Origin: Polyangiaceae bacterium
GTDB taxonomy: Bacteria > Myxococcota_A > Polyangia > Polyangiales > Polyangiaceae
DNA length: 64,000 nucleotides
Assembly: GCA_041389725.1 (NCBI GenBank)
Contig: JAWKRG010000005.1
Location: forward strand, 1 to 64,000
Reading direction: 5' to 3'
Part shown: positions 15,436 through 24,339 of the stretch, one piece after another
How positions within the stretch are numbered: the stretch's first letter is position 1
How the letters are laid out: the number at the start of each line of letters is the position of its first letter
Translations under genes and position numbers: made by a program
Notes under the pieces: generated by a model
Told to the model about the DNA's origin: nothing
What the model saw: only the letters and a program-made list of their open reading frames with translations
The model's database searches: none

Positions 15436-17265
15436 ATGCGTCGGTCCCTCGTCGTCACGTGTCTCGGTTCGCTGGTCCTTCTCGCGGCAAGCTGCTCGGG
15501 AGACGACAGCGCGGACTTCGGCAACTCTCCGTCCCTCGATGGCTCCGCTGACGGCAACAGTGGCGGCGTTGGTGCAACGGGGACGGGTGGCGGCGCATCG
15601 GGTTCGAGTGGTGCGTCGGGTGCGGGGGGGGGATCCGGATCCGGCGGAGCGAGCGGCGCTTCCGGTGCAAGCGGTGCATCGGGAGCGAGCGGCGCGTCGG
15701 GTGCGGGCGGTGCGTCGGGTGCGGGCGGTGCGTCGGGCGGAACCGGTGGCGCATCGGGCGGAACCGGCGGTGCGTCGGGTGGAACCGGTGGCGCATCGGG
15801 TGGAACCGGTGGCGCATCAGGCGGAACCGGTGGTGCATCGGGCGGAACCGGTGGCGCGTCGGGCGGAACCGGTGGTGCATCGGGCGGAACCGGTGGCGCG
15901 TCGGGCGGAACCGGTGGTGCATCGGGCGGAACCGGTGGCGCATCGGGCGGAACCGGTGGCGCATCGGGCGGAACCGGCGGTGCGTCGGGCAGCGGCGGTG
16001 CATCGGGCAGCGGCGGTGCGGATGCGTCGGTCGACGCCAGCATGGATGGCGGCACCGACGCACCGGCGGACGTGTCCGTCGACGTCGCGCCAAGCTGTGG
16101 CTTGAACGAAGCCTGTTGCGCCGGCAACACCTGCAGCGGCGCGTACAATTGTCTAGGGCAGACGTGTAGCTGCATTCGCGACATTCACGGCAACACGGCG
16201 CTGCGCACGGATGGAACCCTGTGGTACTTCGGCAGTGGACTCGGGCCCATCATCGAGGAGGGCAACTCCGGGCTCCCACTGGGGAACGTCAAGCAGATCT
16301 ATCAGGGCTTCGCTCACGGTTGCGCTCTCAAGAACGACGGCACGGTCTGGTGCTGGCCCATCAGTACATCGGGCAACGTGTCGGGGCAGCTGGGCAATGG
16401 AACGACCACCGCACCAGCGAATGGAGACATCTACAAAGCAACGCAGGTGCTCGCCGTCGGGTCGGCGCCCCTGACGAACGTGAAGTCCCTTTCGGACGGC
16501 AACGCGCGCTGCTATCTAGCGTCGAACACGTGCGCGGTGAAGAACGACGGCACGCTGTGGTGTTGGGGGAGCCACGACAGCAGTGGTGGGGGCGGAGGAA
16601 GCCTCTTCAACGATGGCGCCCCGGCGGGCGCCCGCACGCTGGCTACGCAGATTCTTTCCGCCGCCAACACGGCACTCACCGGGGTCGAAGCGGTGAGCCA
16701 AGGGACGCGTCATGCGTGCGTATTGAAAGACGGTGGCCAGGTCTACTGTTGGGGTTCGGGCATCGGCGGCAGCCTCGGTCGGGGCAGCGAAACGGGGCAG
16801 GTCTACCCCGAGAAGGTCACGCTACCCGCAGCGGCGAGCAGTGTGGGAGCGGGTGCCGATGCCACCTGCGCGCTCGTGAGTGGGGGCGTGTACTGCTGGG
16901 GTTCGACGGGCTCGGGTCAGGTCGGCCTCGGCACGCCTAGCGCCAACACCGACGGCTGCATCAACTACTGCAAGCTCACACCGGTGCAAGTGATCGATGG
17001 CACCAACCAGCCCATCAGCGGGGTGAAGAACCTAGTGATGAACTATCTCTCAGCCTGCGCGATCATGAGCGATGACTCGCTGCACTGCTGGGGTTGGGGC
17101 GCAGGAAACGTAGCCGCGCAGTTGACGGTGGTGGGCAACCCTGTCGTGAACGTGGCGCTTCAGACTTCTTGCTCGGGTGACGCAATCAACAGCGCTTTGC
17201 GCTACATGACTCGGGACAACGTGCTGAAGAACCCAGCCAACGTGGTCACCCAGAAGTGCCCCTAG
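15436..17265 (+). CDS. RCC1-repeat (beta-propeller) lipoprotein with long Gly/Ala/Ser linker
   Basis: A 609-residue protein with a lipoprotein signal (LVLLAASCSGDD). Residues 30-200 are a Gly-rich linker that includes 12 heptapeptides GGTGGAS. The following domain has RCC1-like blades: LKNDGTVWCW, VKNDGTLWCWG, LKDGGQVYCWGSG, LVSGGVYCWGSTG and MSDDSLHCWGWG. This periodicity fits a seven-bladed regulator-of-chromosome-condensation type propeller. In bacteria such proteins are usually surface or secreted and of unknown partner. The stop is four bases before the end of the convergent 17270 gene. Confidence 0.82.
   Translation: MRRSLVVTCLGSLVLLAASCSGDDSADFGNSPSLDGSADGNSGGVGATGTGGGASGSSGASGAGGGSGSGGASGASGASGASGASGASGAGGASGAGGASGGTGGASGGTGGASGGTGGASGGTGGASGGTGGASGGTGGASGGTGGASGGTGGASGGTGGASGGTGGASGGTGGASGGTGGASGSGGASGSGGADASVDASMDGGTDAPADVSVDVAPSCGLNEACCAGNTCSGAYNCLGQTCSCIRDIHGNTALRTDGTLWYFGSGLGPIIEEGNSGLPLGNVKQIYQGFAHGCALKNDGTVWCWPISTSGNVSGQLGNGTTTAPANGDIYKATQVLAVGSAPLTNVKSLSDGNARCYLASNTCAVKNDGTLWCWGSHDSSGGGGGSLFNDGAPAGARTLATQILSAANTALTGVEAVSQGTRHACVLKDGGQVYCWGSGIGGSLGRGSETGQVYPEKVTLPAAASSVGAGADATCALVSGGVYCWGSTGSGQVGLGTPSANTDGCINYCKLTPVQVIDGTNQPISGVKNLVMNYLSACAIMSDDSLHCWGWGAGNVAAQLTVVGNPVVNVALQTSCSGDAINSALRYMTRDNVLKNPANVVTQKCP
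15736..15987 (+). repeat. Tandem repeat, 12 x 21 bp, encoding GGTGGAS
   Basis: The unit is GGCGGAACCGGTGGCGCATC plus G, repeated twelve times without a break. Differences are limited to synonymous bases. It lies in the linker of the RCC1-like lipoprotein, in frame, so copy changes would not shift the reading frame. Confidence 0.92.
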
Positions 17266-17269
17266 GCGG

Positions 17270-18238
17270 CTATTTCGCTGGTTTCGGCCAGATGAAGTCC
17301 TCGTCCAGGTTTTCGTTCCGGAACTCCGGCCCAGTGGAAAACTCCACGCGAGAAGCAAACGCGGCGACCGCGGAGGCCTTGGCGGGAGGGCGCTTGTGCT
17401 TCTCGAACCAAGGTTCGAGAACGAGGTCAACGGATTGACCTGGCGCCAGCGGTTCCTTCAGTAGGTCGGTTCGCGCAGACACGCGCTCATTCGAGCCTTT
17501 TGCATCGCCATAGTGTAGGGAGATCTGTGCTCCCTTTACGACTCGGTCAGTCACGTTCGTGAGCCGTACTTTGTAGGAGGTGAGGGAGTACACGTCGACG
17601 ATGACACGCTCGCCGGCGCCGTCCATCAGCGCCGCGTCCGTGACGCCGCCAGCAGGCCGGGGCATGGGGTTCAGATTGTCGTTGACCCACTTGCGTCCCC
17701 CCACGAAGGCGGAGGTGACTTCGCCTTCCCAGGCAGTCAGGTCCGACGGAATGTCCTTCATGCTACGACCCAGGCGCTCCTCCTTGGTTTCGCCAGGGCC
17801 AAGCTCCAAGGTGTAGCTGAGGCTGTGCGGGTAACGGTCGGACTTCTGCTTCGCGGCGTCGTAGTAGAAGAGCCAGGTCTGACCGACTCGCACCGTCTCT
17901 TTCGTCAAGTTCTTCAGCGAGAAGAGTGGAGACACATCACTTTCTCCGCCCTTGCGCGCGAAGCGAAGTTCGACCACGCGCGTCGCATTCGCACCCTGCG
18001 GATGCTCCCGGTGCGGGAAGGCGCCGCGGAAAGCTGGCACCTCGTGCGAGGGCACGAACGGCTTGATCGCGGATGCGACTGGAATCGCTTCGTCGGCAGG
18101 TTGCGCGGAGGCCGACGCCGACACCGATTCGAGCGCCGGCTTCGCAGAAGGCGCGGCTTCCGGCGTCTCTTGCTTGCCGCATCCTGCAAGGGACAGGACG
18201 AGCAACGAGCACAGGAGCTGGAGGCGGAGATGGGTCAT
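17270..18238 (-). CDS. Lipoprotein, unknown function
   Basis: A 322-residue protein with a clear signal (SLLVLSLAGCGKQ), then an Ala/Ser/Pro-rich linker and a globular domain of about 250 residues. The mature part alternates beta-type segments such as FSLKNLTKETVRVG and YKVRLTNVTDRVV, resembling FxLYD-like or Ig-like domains found in surface lipoproteins. No catalytic motif was seen. It converges with the RCC1 gene. Confidence 0.6.
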   Translation of the reverse strand: MTHLRLQLLCSLLVLSLAGCGKQETPEAAPSAKPALESVSASASAQPADEAIPVASAIKPFVPSHEVPAFRGAFPHREHPQGANATRVVELRFARKGGESDVSPLFSLKNLTKETVRVGQTWLFYYDAAKQKSDRYPHSLSYTLELGPGETKEERLGRSMKDIPSDLTAWEGEVTSAFVGGRKWVNDNLNPMPRPAGGVTDAALMDGAGERVIVDVYSLTSYKVRLTNVTDRVVKGAQISLHYGDAKGSNERVSARTDLLKEPLAPGQSVDLVLEPWFEKHKRPPAKASAVAAFASRVEFSTGPEFRNENLDEDFIWPKPAK

Positions 18239-18336
18239 GGGCAGTCGACGCTAGTACGCGCGACCGGCCATGATCTTCCGATGAACTGCCCTGAGAGCCT
18301 TCATTCAGGGCTCGCGGCCGGCCCCAATCCGCTACC

Positions 18337-19707
18337 GTGTTCCTCGTGGACCTCGGGCGCGTGCTCATCACGATCGGAATGTGGGTGTCAGCGTGCCGCC
18401 CCACATCACCCTCCAGCGAGCTCCCAACTCCCCCGCCTCCGCCTCCGCCAGCACCCGGGCACGCGGCCATCGACGCGGGCGGGGCTGACTCGTCCGACGC
18501 CGCGCCGGATGTCACCGCCACGGCCGCGCCGCAAATGGATCCCGATGGCAACGACGATGGAACGGAGTTCGCCGCCGCGCTTCCACGCCAAGGGCGCTTC
18601 GTCAAAGTGGGACGCCACTTCGCGTCCTTGCAGCGCATTTGCGATCTGCGGGCGTTCGGCGGCAAGCTGTACGCGGGGCACGCGACTCAGCCGTTGATGT
18701 TCAGTGGCGCTACCGTCACGCGCTTCGACCCTGCCACGGGTAAGTTCGACCTTCTGTTCGACTGGAATCGACCCGGGCAACCCGAGAAGGGAGGCGGCGC
18801 GGGTCAGGGCTTCCTGCGCATTCGAAACATCGATGGGCGTCTATACGTTCCGGACGGAGACCCGCCCTATCTAGGTTTGGGCATGACTCGCTTCGGCGTC
18901 GAGGGCTACGTCTTCACATCCGACGCGACTGGGCGTTTCGCACCCGCGCGACGACCCGGCTACCTGCCGCCTGCACTGAGCAAGGACGGCAGCGCGGGTA
19001 GCGTCGTCCTTCCTGGCGCTCTGCACGTGTTCGACGTGATTCGTTTTCGCGGCAGGCTCTATGCTTCGACGGGGGCGGTGTTGAAGGACTGGACGCGAAG
19101 CAACGCCTCGCCAGCGACGCTCTTCGCGAGTACGGACAGTGGCGTGTGGGAAGCGGTCGCCACGCATCCCGATCCTCCCATGCGCGGCGCGTGGCGCTTT
19201 CGCTACTTGGTTCGCTTCAAGGATCGCCTCTACGCCGCGGTCACCGACTTCGATGCACAAGATGGCGTGGAGTACGTGGTCTTCGAGCCGGCGCCGGGCA
19301 GCCGGGAGCTGGGCAAGGGAAGACCGGTGCAGGTCACCGACGGCGGAGCTGCACTCACACTCCGCTGGTTCACCGACCGGGGCAAGCTGTACTGGCTCGT
19401 GAACTCCGGAGTATTCGTGACCGACGACGGCGATCATTGGCGTCGAATCCCGCTGCCAGTGTCGGCGGGGCACCCCGCCGACATGGCGCGCGTCGGTGAC
19501 GACGTCGTCTTGCTGACGGAACGCGCGCTGTTTCGCGTCGATCCTTCGGGCCTGCATCAGATCGCGGTCGTCGACGAGAGCATGAGTCCCGCGAAGGCGC
19601 GGAATCTGACCTGTGCGGCTCCTCTGGCCGTGCTTGGCGGCACCCTATTCGCCGGTGGGCAGCGCCGCGGCGAACTGTTCAAGCTGGAAGCCGCGCCGGA
19701 ACCGTGA
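18337..19707 (+). CDS. Beta-propeller-like lipoprotein
   Basis: A 456-residue protein. The GTG at 18337 gives VLITIGMWVSACRP, a workable lipobox. A Pro-rich stretch of nine prolines follows the Cys, then an acidic/Ala linker and a domain of about 370 residues. Repeated blade-like phrases (FGGKLYAGH, IDGRLYVPD, FRGRLYASTG, FKDRLYAAV, DRGKLYWLV) suggest a propeller with five to seven blades. No enzymatic signature was recognised. Confidence 0.6.
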   Translation: MFLVDLGRVLITIGMWVSACRPTSPSSELPTPPPPPPPAPGHAAIDAGGADSSDAAPDVTATAAPQMDPDGNDDGTEFAAALPRQGRFVKVGRHFASLQRICDLRAFGGKLYAGHATQPLMFSGATVTRFDPATGKFDLLFDWNRPGQPEKGGGAGQGFLRIRNIDGRLYVPDGDPPYLGLGMTRFGVEGYVFTSDATGRFAPARRPGYLPPALSKDGSAGSVVLPGALHVFDVIRFRGRLYASTGAVLKDWTRSNASPATLFASTDSGVWEAVATHPDPPMRGAWRFRYLVRFKDRLYAAVTDFDAQDGVEYVVFEPAPGSRELGKGRPVQVTDGGAALTLRWFTDRGKLYWLVNSGVFVTDDGDHWRRIPLPVSAGHPADMARVGDDVVLLTERALFRVDPSGLHQIAVVDESMSPAKARNLTCAAPLAVLGGTLFAGGQRRGELFKLEAAPEP

Positions 19708-19808
19708 GCCTGTCACGATTCGATGCAACGACGGGGCGATCAGCCGTACGAAAGCGCGGCGGTCAGTGACACACCACTAGGCGGTTTGCGCGAATGGCGG
19801 GGCCACGA

Positions 19809-20600
19809 TCAGTGGCAGGACACCAGACGGTCCGCGCCGATGGCGACGCGGCGGCGTGCCAACCAGCGCGCCCCAACCGCGTCGAATAGCGGGAACTTCA
19901 CCTTGACGGCGTTCTCGCAAATGCTGCCCACGCAGTAGGTCTCCACCTGACCCAAGACCGCGTCGGAGCAGCCGTTTACGGTACAGACGTCCTGTTGTGC
20001 GCCCGCAATGGCCAGAGCGTCACTGGTGCTCTGCGAAAGGAGCGTGTAGAGCGAGCCCGAGTCGATCACGACGTCGTCCAGGGGCAACGCTTCGACGGTC
20101 GCCGGAACCGTGGGCGCGCCGTAGGAGGTGAAGCCGAGTTGCACCTCGTCTCCGGCGCAGAGCTCATCACCGATGCGCACGCTCTTACCTTGCTTGAACT
20201 CGACTACGTAGCGACCGAGGGTGCTCATGCCGACGAAACCATTGACCTCGCCTTGCACGGAAGAGAACGGCGTCTCCCAAGCGTAGATGGGCTCGCCGTC
20301 CAGACACAACTCGCCCAAGCACAGCGGCCGTGCCTTGGTCAGCACTTGGTCGGGAAGACCGAGCCATGCCGACGAGATCACCGTTTGCTCGGCGCCCGTA
20401 TCGATCAACAAGCGTAGCGTTCGCCCGTTGACTTTGCCTTCGACGACAGGCCAGCCGTCGTCGCGTACGATGGGCAGGTCGCGTTCGCGCCCGCCCTCGG
20501 GTTCAGCGTCGCTTCCGCAGGCCAGACTGAGCAGCGCCGCGAAAATGCAGAGCACTTGACCGCCACGCACTTCGAGTTCTTCCTCGCCGGTGCATCGCAT
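19809..20600 (-). CDS. Pepsin-like aspartic protease lipoprotein (two DT/SG motifs)
   Basis: A 263-residue protein. The ATG at 20600 was preferred to upstream starts because it leads to a short polar N-terminus and a lipoprotein signal (CIFAALLSLACGSD). The mature part has two aspartic-protease motifs: LIDTGAEQTVIS near residue 66 and VIDSGSLYTLLS near residue 180. Having both catalytic Asp motifs in one chain is typical of pepsin-type (clan AA, A1) enzymes, whereas retropepsin-type proteins have one. The protein is short for a two-lobed pepsin (about 320 residues). Further Cys pairs (CLGELC, CTVNGC) suggest disulfides outside the cytoplasm. Confidence 0.7.
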   Translation of the reverse strand: MRCTGEEELEVRGGQVLCIFAALLSLACGSDAEPEGGRERDLPIVRDDGWPVVEGKVNGRTLRLLIDTGAEQTVISSAWLGLPDQVLTKARPLCLGELCLDGEPIYAWETPFSSVQGEVNGFVGMSTLGRYVVEFKQGKSVRIGDELCAGDEVQLGFTSYGAPTVPATVEALPLDDVVIDSGSLYTLLSQSTSDALAIAGAQQDVCTVNGCSDAVLGQVETYCVGSICENAVKVKFPLFDAVGARWLARRRVAIGADRLVSCH

Positions 20601-20811
20601 GAGCAAACCCCGAGGGTAGCTCGGAAAGGGCGCCTGGCGGCCGATGAACGGGCGACGCAGTCGAGGCGAGCGCGCGGCTCGCAGCGGGTTCGGAGCGCCC
20701 TGCCACCTATTCGACCGAATAAATGACCATATGCCCTCATGGCTCGAGCCGTAACCTGTATGCCTCGACGCTTGGCACGATTCGCCCATCGGCGAACCGT
20801 GCGGACTCGAT

Positions 20812-20817
20812 AGGAGG
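20812..20817 (+). promoter_or_regulatory. Strong Shine-Dalgarno AGGAGG
   Basis: AGGAGG lies eight bases upstream of ATG 20826 and thereby favours that start over GTG 20817, which overlaps the SD itself. It is one of the strongest ribosome-binding sites in the window. Confidence 0.75.
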
Positions 20818-20825
20818 TGCCGGTG

Positions 20826-22343
20826 ATGAGAGGGCGATGGCTGGTAGGCGCTTGTGGGCTGATAGCTGCCTGTGGCGGAGGGGAAGAGCGGAAGTTCAGC
20901 AACAACTCAGGGGGCAGTGCCGGCGTTGATGCAAGTGTCGGTGGTGCTTCAACTGGCGGCAGCAGCGGTTCGGGCGGTTCCAGCGGTAGTGCGACCGGTG
21001 GATCCAGCGGCGCAAGTGGGTCGGGGGGCGCGGGCGGCGGGACCGGAGGCACGAGTGGTGCAAGCGGATCGGGGGGTGCCGCAGGAGCGAGCGGTGGCAC
21101 CGGCGGCGCGAGCGGTGGCACTGGCGGCGCGAGTGGCGGTACCGGCGGCGCGAGCGGTGGCACTGGCGGCGCGAGTGGCGGTACCGGCGGTGCGAGCGGT
21201 GGCACCGGCGGCGCGAGCGGTGGCACTGGCGGCGCGAGTGGCGGTACCGGCGGCGCGAGTGGCGGCACTGGCGGCGCGAGTGGCGGTACCGGCGGTGCGA
21301 GCGGTGGCACCGGCGGCGCGAGTGGCGGCACCGGGGGAACTGGCGGCGCGGCGTGCGGCGGCGGACAGACAAATTGTGGTGGCAGCTGCGTGACCCTATC
21401 GACCAGCGGCACCAACTGCGGCGCTTGCGGTCACAGTTGCTTGGGTGGCTCGTGCATCGGCAGCAAGTGCCAGCCTGTCACCATCGCGAGTGGTCAAGGT
21501 CGTACGTTCATGGTTCAGGTGGACGCTACATACGTCTATTGGGGCGGGGATGGGACGGCGATCATGAAACGCCCCAAGGATCTTTCGGGCGCAGCAGTGC
21601 CAATCGCGCCGGCCGCAGAGTTCGCATACTCCTGGGGGCTGTATTCGAACCGCATCTATTGGGCCAACGACTGGGTCAACAAGGCGATCCGTTCTTGCTC
21701 GCTCCCGTCCTGCACGGCGGTGAGTGACGTCGAACCAGGGACCACCAACTTCCGCGCACTGGCCAACGATCCCGCACGGGTCTACCTGTTCTTCCGCAGG
21801 ACGGACGGTTTGGCGATCTACTCAAAGGCTCTCCCCGGCGCTACGGCCAAGAGCATTGCTGTCACAAAGAAGGCGTCCGAGGCGCTCGCGGCGGATAGTT
21901 TCTACGTGTACTACGGCGACGAGGTTGCGACCGGGCAGTGGGCGCTCCGACGGATTCCGCATGCGGGTGGCACGATAGTCACGCTCGCAAGCAACCTCCC
22001 GACGACATCAATGAGTCATCTCGCGGTGGACTCCCAGGGCGTGTACTTCCGTCTTGGCACGTCGGGAATCGTGAAAGTCGCCCTGCCTGGAGGCGTCGGT
22101 GCCAACACACCGCCGCTGTTTGCGACGTCATCATCTGACGTCATCGACATCACTTCCGACGGAACCACAGTCTACTGGACCGATCGTACCGCGGGTACCA
22201 TCAGTACCTGCAAGTCCACGGGTTGTGCGACCACTCCCACCGCCATCGCCAACTCCCAGGGCAAGGTGTGGGGCATCACCGTCGACAGCGAAGCCGTCTA
22301 CTGGACAACCGAGGAAGGCCTCGTGCGGAAGGTGGCCAAGTAG
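20826..22343 (+). CDS. Six-bladed propeller-like (YWTD/DUF5050-like) lipoprotein with repeat linker
   Basis: A 505-residue protein. The ATG at 20826 is supported by the SD above and gives the signal ACGLIAACGGGEE. A Gly linker with 12 GGTGGAS-type repeats (residues 88-171) is followed by a small Cys-rich module (CGGGQTNCGGSC, CGACGHSC) and then a propeller with blades such as VDATYVYWGGDGT, LYSNRIYWANDW, SDGTTVYWTDRT and VDSEAVYWTTEEG. This Cys-rich module plus propeller layout is common in myxobacterial surface proteins. Ligand unknown. Confidence 0.78.
   Translation: MRGRWLVGACGLIAACGGGEERKFSNNSGGSAGVDASVGGASTGGSSGSGGSSGSATGGSSGASGSGGAGGGTGGTSGASGSGGAAGASGGTGGASGGTGGASGGTGGASGGTGGASGGTGGASGGTGGASGGTGGASGGTGGASGGTGGASGGTGGASGGTGGASGGTGGTGGAACGGGQTNCGGSCVTLSTSGTNCGACGHSCLGGSCIGSKCQPVTIASGQGRTFMVQVDATYVYWGGDGTAIMKRPKDLSGAAVPIAPAAEFAYSWGLYSNRIYWANDWVNKAIRSCSLPSCTAVSDVEPGTTNFRALANDPARVYLFFRRTDGLAIYSKALPGATAKSIAVTKKASEALAADSFYVYYGDEVATGQWALRRIPHAGGTIVTLASNLPTTSMSHLAVDSQGVYFRLGTSGIVKVALPGGVGANTPPLFATSSSDVIDITSDGTTVYWTDRTAGTISTCKSTGCATTPTAIANSQGKVWGITVDSEAVYWTTEEGLVRKVAK
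21087..21338 (+). repeat. Tandem repeat, 12 x 21 bp, encoding ASGGTGG
   Basis: The unit is GCGAGCGGTGGCACCGGCGG plus C, in frame, twelve copies with synonymous variants. It encodes the same heptapeptide as the repeat at 15736-15987, but with different codons for Ala-Ser (GCGAGC against GCATCG) and other positions. Confidence 0.9.
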
Positions 22344-22408
22344 TCGCCGCTCAACGGCACTAGCCTCGGCAAAACAAGAGTCGTTCGTCGAGGCAATGCC
22401 ACCGCCAC

Positions 22409-23131
22409 TCAGAACGTGATCTTCACCGTAGTTGGCGAGGGGAACGTCACCGTGCCCATTGCGGTGGAGCTGGGTGTCAGCTGCGTGAAGGTGTTGCAGA
22501 AGCCGTTGCCCGTAGCTGCGTCGCAAGTGCAGCCGCCGCAGTCAGCTGTTGCCTGGGCGGTAGCGGTGTAGGCCCCGGCCGCGGGCGCGATGCGTTGCAG
22601 GCAGCTGCCGGTCGCGCCCGGGGGCTTGTCGAAGAAGCACTCGCCAGGCATGTCCACTTGCTCGAACACTCTTCCGGACCAGTCGTAGTCGAAGGTGGAA
22701 TTCGCTTCGAGCTTCAAGATGCGCGGCGCCTGACAGGCCGCGGCGCAGAGCCCGGAGGTGGACTGAAGCGTCTCGCAGGTCATGTTGCAGTCACCTGGCT
22801 CGAGCGGCCATTCAGTTTGGTTCGCGTCCGTCAGCCGGAACAAGACCTCTTCCCCACAGCCGAAGTTCTTCGGGATCACGTAGAGCGTGTCGCTCGTGGT
22901 GTTGTCGAACTGCACCGTCACCGTGGAACCCAGAGGTGCGTCGGCGTAGTCCGTGCAGCTGCCGCCCGCGCCGCCACTTCCGCTCGCCCCACCACTTCCG
23001 CTGGCACCCCCGCTGCCCGAGCTTCCACTACTTCCGGCGCTGCCCCCGCCGCCATCGGCATTGGAGGAACCGCCACACGCGAACATCAGACCAGCGCTCA
23101 AGAGCGAAACCACGACAAGACGAGTCGTCAT
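22409..23131 (-). CDS. Lipoprotein, unknown function
   Basis: A 240-residue protein with a lipoprotein signal (LLSAGLMFACGG), a Gly/Ser linker of about 30 residues and a globular part of about 170 residues. The globular part begins near ADAPLGSTVTVQFDN and has eleven or so Cys, including CNMTCE, CAAACQ and CGGCTCD. The first strand pattern (TVTVQFDNTTSDTLYV) looks like an immunoglobulin-like fold. Family not recognised. It is divergent from the AlkD-like gene. Confidence 0.6.
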   Translation of the reverse strand: MTTRLVVVSLLSAGLMFACGGSSNADGGGGSAGSSGSSGSGGASGSGGASGSGGAGGSCTDYADAPLGSTVTVQFDNTTSDTLYVIPKNFGCGEEVLFRLTDANQTEWPLEPGDCNMTCETLQSTSGLCAAACQAPRILKLEANSTFDYDWSGRVFEQVDMPGECFFDKPPGATGSCLQRIAPAAGAYTATAQATADCGGCTCDAATGNGFCNTFTQLTPSSTAMGTVTFPSPTTVKITF

Positions 23132-23344
23132 GACCTACGGCTAGAGCAACTTGCGTGCCTCGCTGGCGACTCGCGCCACAATCACAAAAGATCCGTAGGG
23201 AACCGCCGAAGCAACCTCTAGCGCACGACCCCATCCGCGCCACAGTGTGCCAACGGCGGGATCGACCTGTCGCGCGCCGCGTCGCCGCCATCGCCCCTAA
23301 GCGGTTTCCGTACGCGGTTTCCAGTCCAGCGCTACCATGCACGC

Positions 23345-24151
23345 ATGGCGCCAACGCCCACGCCTCGTGTGCGGCCGAAGCCTCGTCGCCGCGAACCCGT
23401 CACTGCTCAGGTGCGTGCTCTGTTGCGCGAGCTCCAGGGCTTGGGCAGCGAGAGGAACCGCGCGGGGATGAAGCGCTACGGCATCAACGTGGACAATGCC
23501 TACGGCGTCAGTGTCACCGAACTGCGACGCATCGCACGGCGGCTGGGCCGCGATCACGACTTGGCCGCCGCGCTGTGGAAGACGGGCAAGCACGAGGCGC
23601 GCATCCTCGCCTGCCTGGTCGAGGAGCCCGAGCGCGTGACCGCAGCCCAAACCGAGGCTTGGGTGAAAGAGTTCGACTCCTGGGATCTGTGCGATCAGGT
23701 CACCTGCAGCCTCTTCGACAAGACGAAGTACGGGTGGCCGAAGGCCCGACAGTGGTCCGCGCGCAGGCAAGAGTGGACCAAGCGCGCGGGCTTTTCCCTG
23801 ATGGCGGGCCTTGCTTCCCACGACGAACGCGCCGACGACGCGAGCTTCATCGCGCTCCTTCCACTCATCGAGCAAGGTGCCTTCGACGAACGCAACTTCG
23901 TCAAGAAGGCCGTCAACTGGGCGCTGCGCGGCATCGGCAAGCGCAACGCCAAGCTCAACGCCGCAGCGATTCGCTCCGCCGAACGCATCCTGAAGCAAGC
24001 CGACGCGCGTTCTCGGAAGGGTCGTGCGAAGGGCGCTCGGTCGCGCAATGTCGACGCCGCCGTGCGTGCAGCGCGCTGGGTGGCCCGCGACGCCTTGCGT
24101 GAACTATCGTCGGAAAAGATCCGCGCACGACTATCGCCTCGCGCTGGCTAG
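23345..24151 (+). CDS. AlkD-like DNA alkylation repair protein
   Basis: A 268-residue, basic, all-helical protein. Motifs match the AlkD/DNA-alkylation-repair family: YGINVDNAYGVSVTELR near the start, WKTGKHEARILA, SWDLCDQV and the FVKKAVNWALRGIGK block. AlkD is a HEAT-like repeat glycosylase that excises positively charged alkylated bases (N3- and N7-alkylpurines). The aromatic Trp and Asp used for catalysis in AlkD have candidates in the SWDLCD motif (position inferred). The C-terminal tail is Arg/Lys-rich. It appears to be monocistronic, divergent from a lipoprotein gene. Confidence 0.82.
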   Translation: MAPTPTPRVRPKPRRREPVTAQVRALLRELQGLGSERNRAGMKRYGINVDNAYGVSVTELRRIARRLGRDHDLAAALWKTGKHEARILACLVEEPERVTAAQTEAWVKEFDSWDLCDQVTCSLFDKTKYGWPKARQWSARRQEWTKRAGFSLMAGLASHDERADDASFIALLPLIEQGAFDERNFVKKAVNWALRGIGKRNAKLNAAAIRSAERILKQADARSRKGRAKGARSRNVDAAVRAARWVARDALRELSSEKIRARLSPRAG

Positions 24152-24339
24152 TGCAGGAAGCACCTTCGGTGCGCTTGGCGCTGGGCATCCCTTGCGCCGC
24201 CAGTCAACGGCGCGAGCCGCGCCGGAGGCGTTGATACGTGCGCGGGAGGCTGAGGCGGCCATGGCGCGCCGGGCCCACTTTTTGGCGCACGTGGCCACGG
24301 CGCAGGATGCCGTGGCGTCGCATCTTCGGCAGAGACGCC

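Noticed and set aside
15736..15987. CRISPR-like regular repeat
   Set aside because: Copies are directly adjacent with no spacers and lie in frame within a gene; it is a coding repeat.
20708..20721. TATTCG-AC-CGAATA inverted repeat between divergent genes
   Set aside because: It is a possible operator, but the 6-bp arms are short and there is no second copy or context that supports a role.
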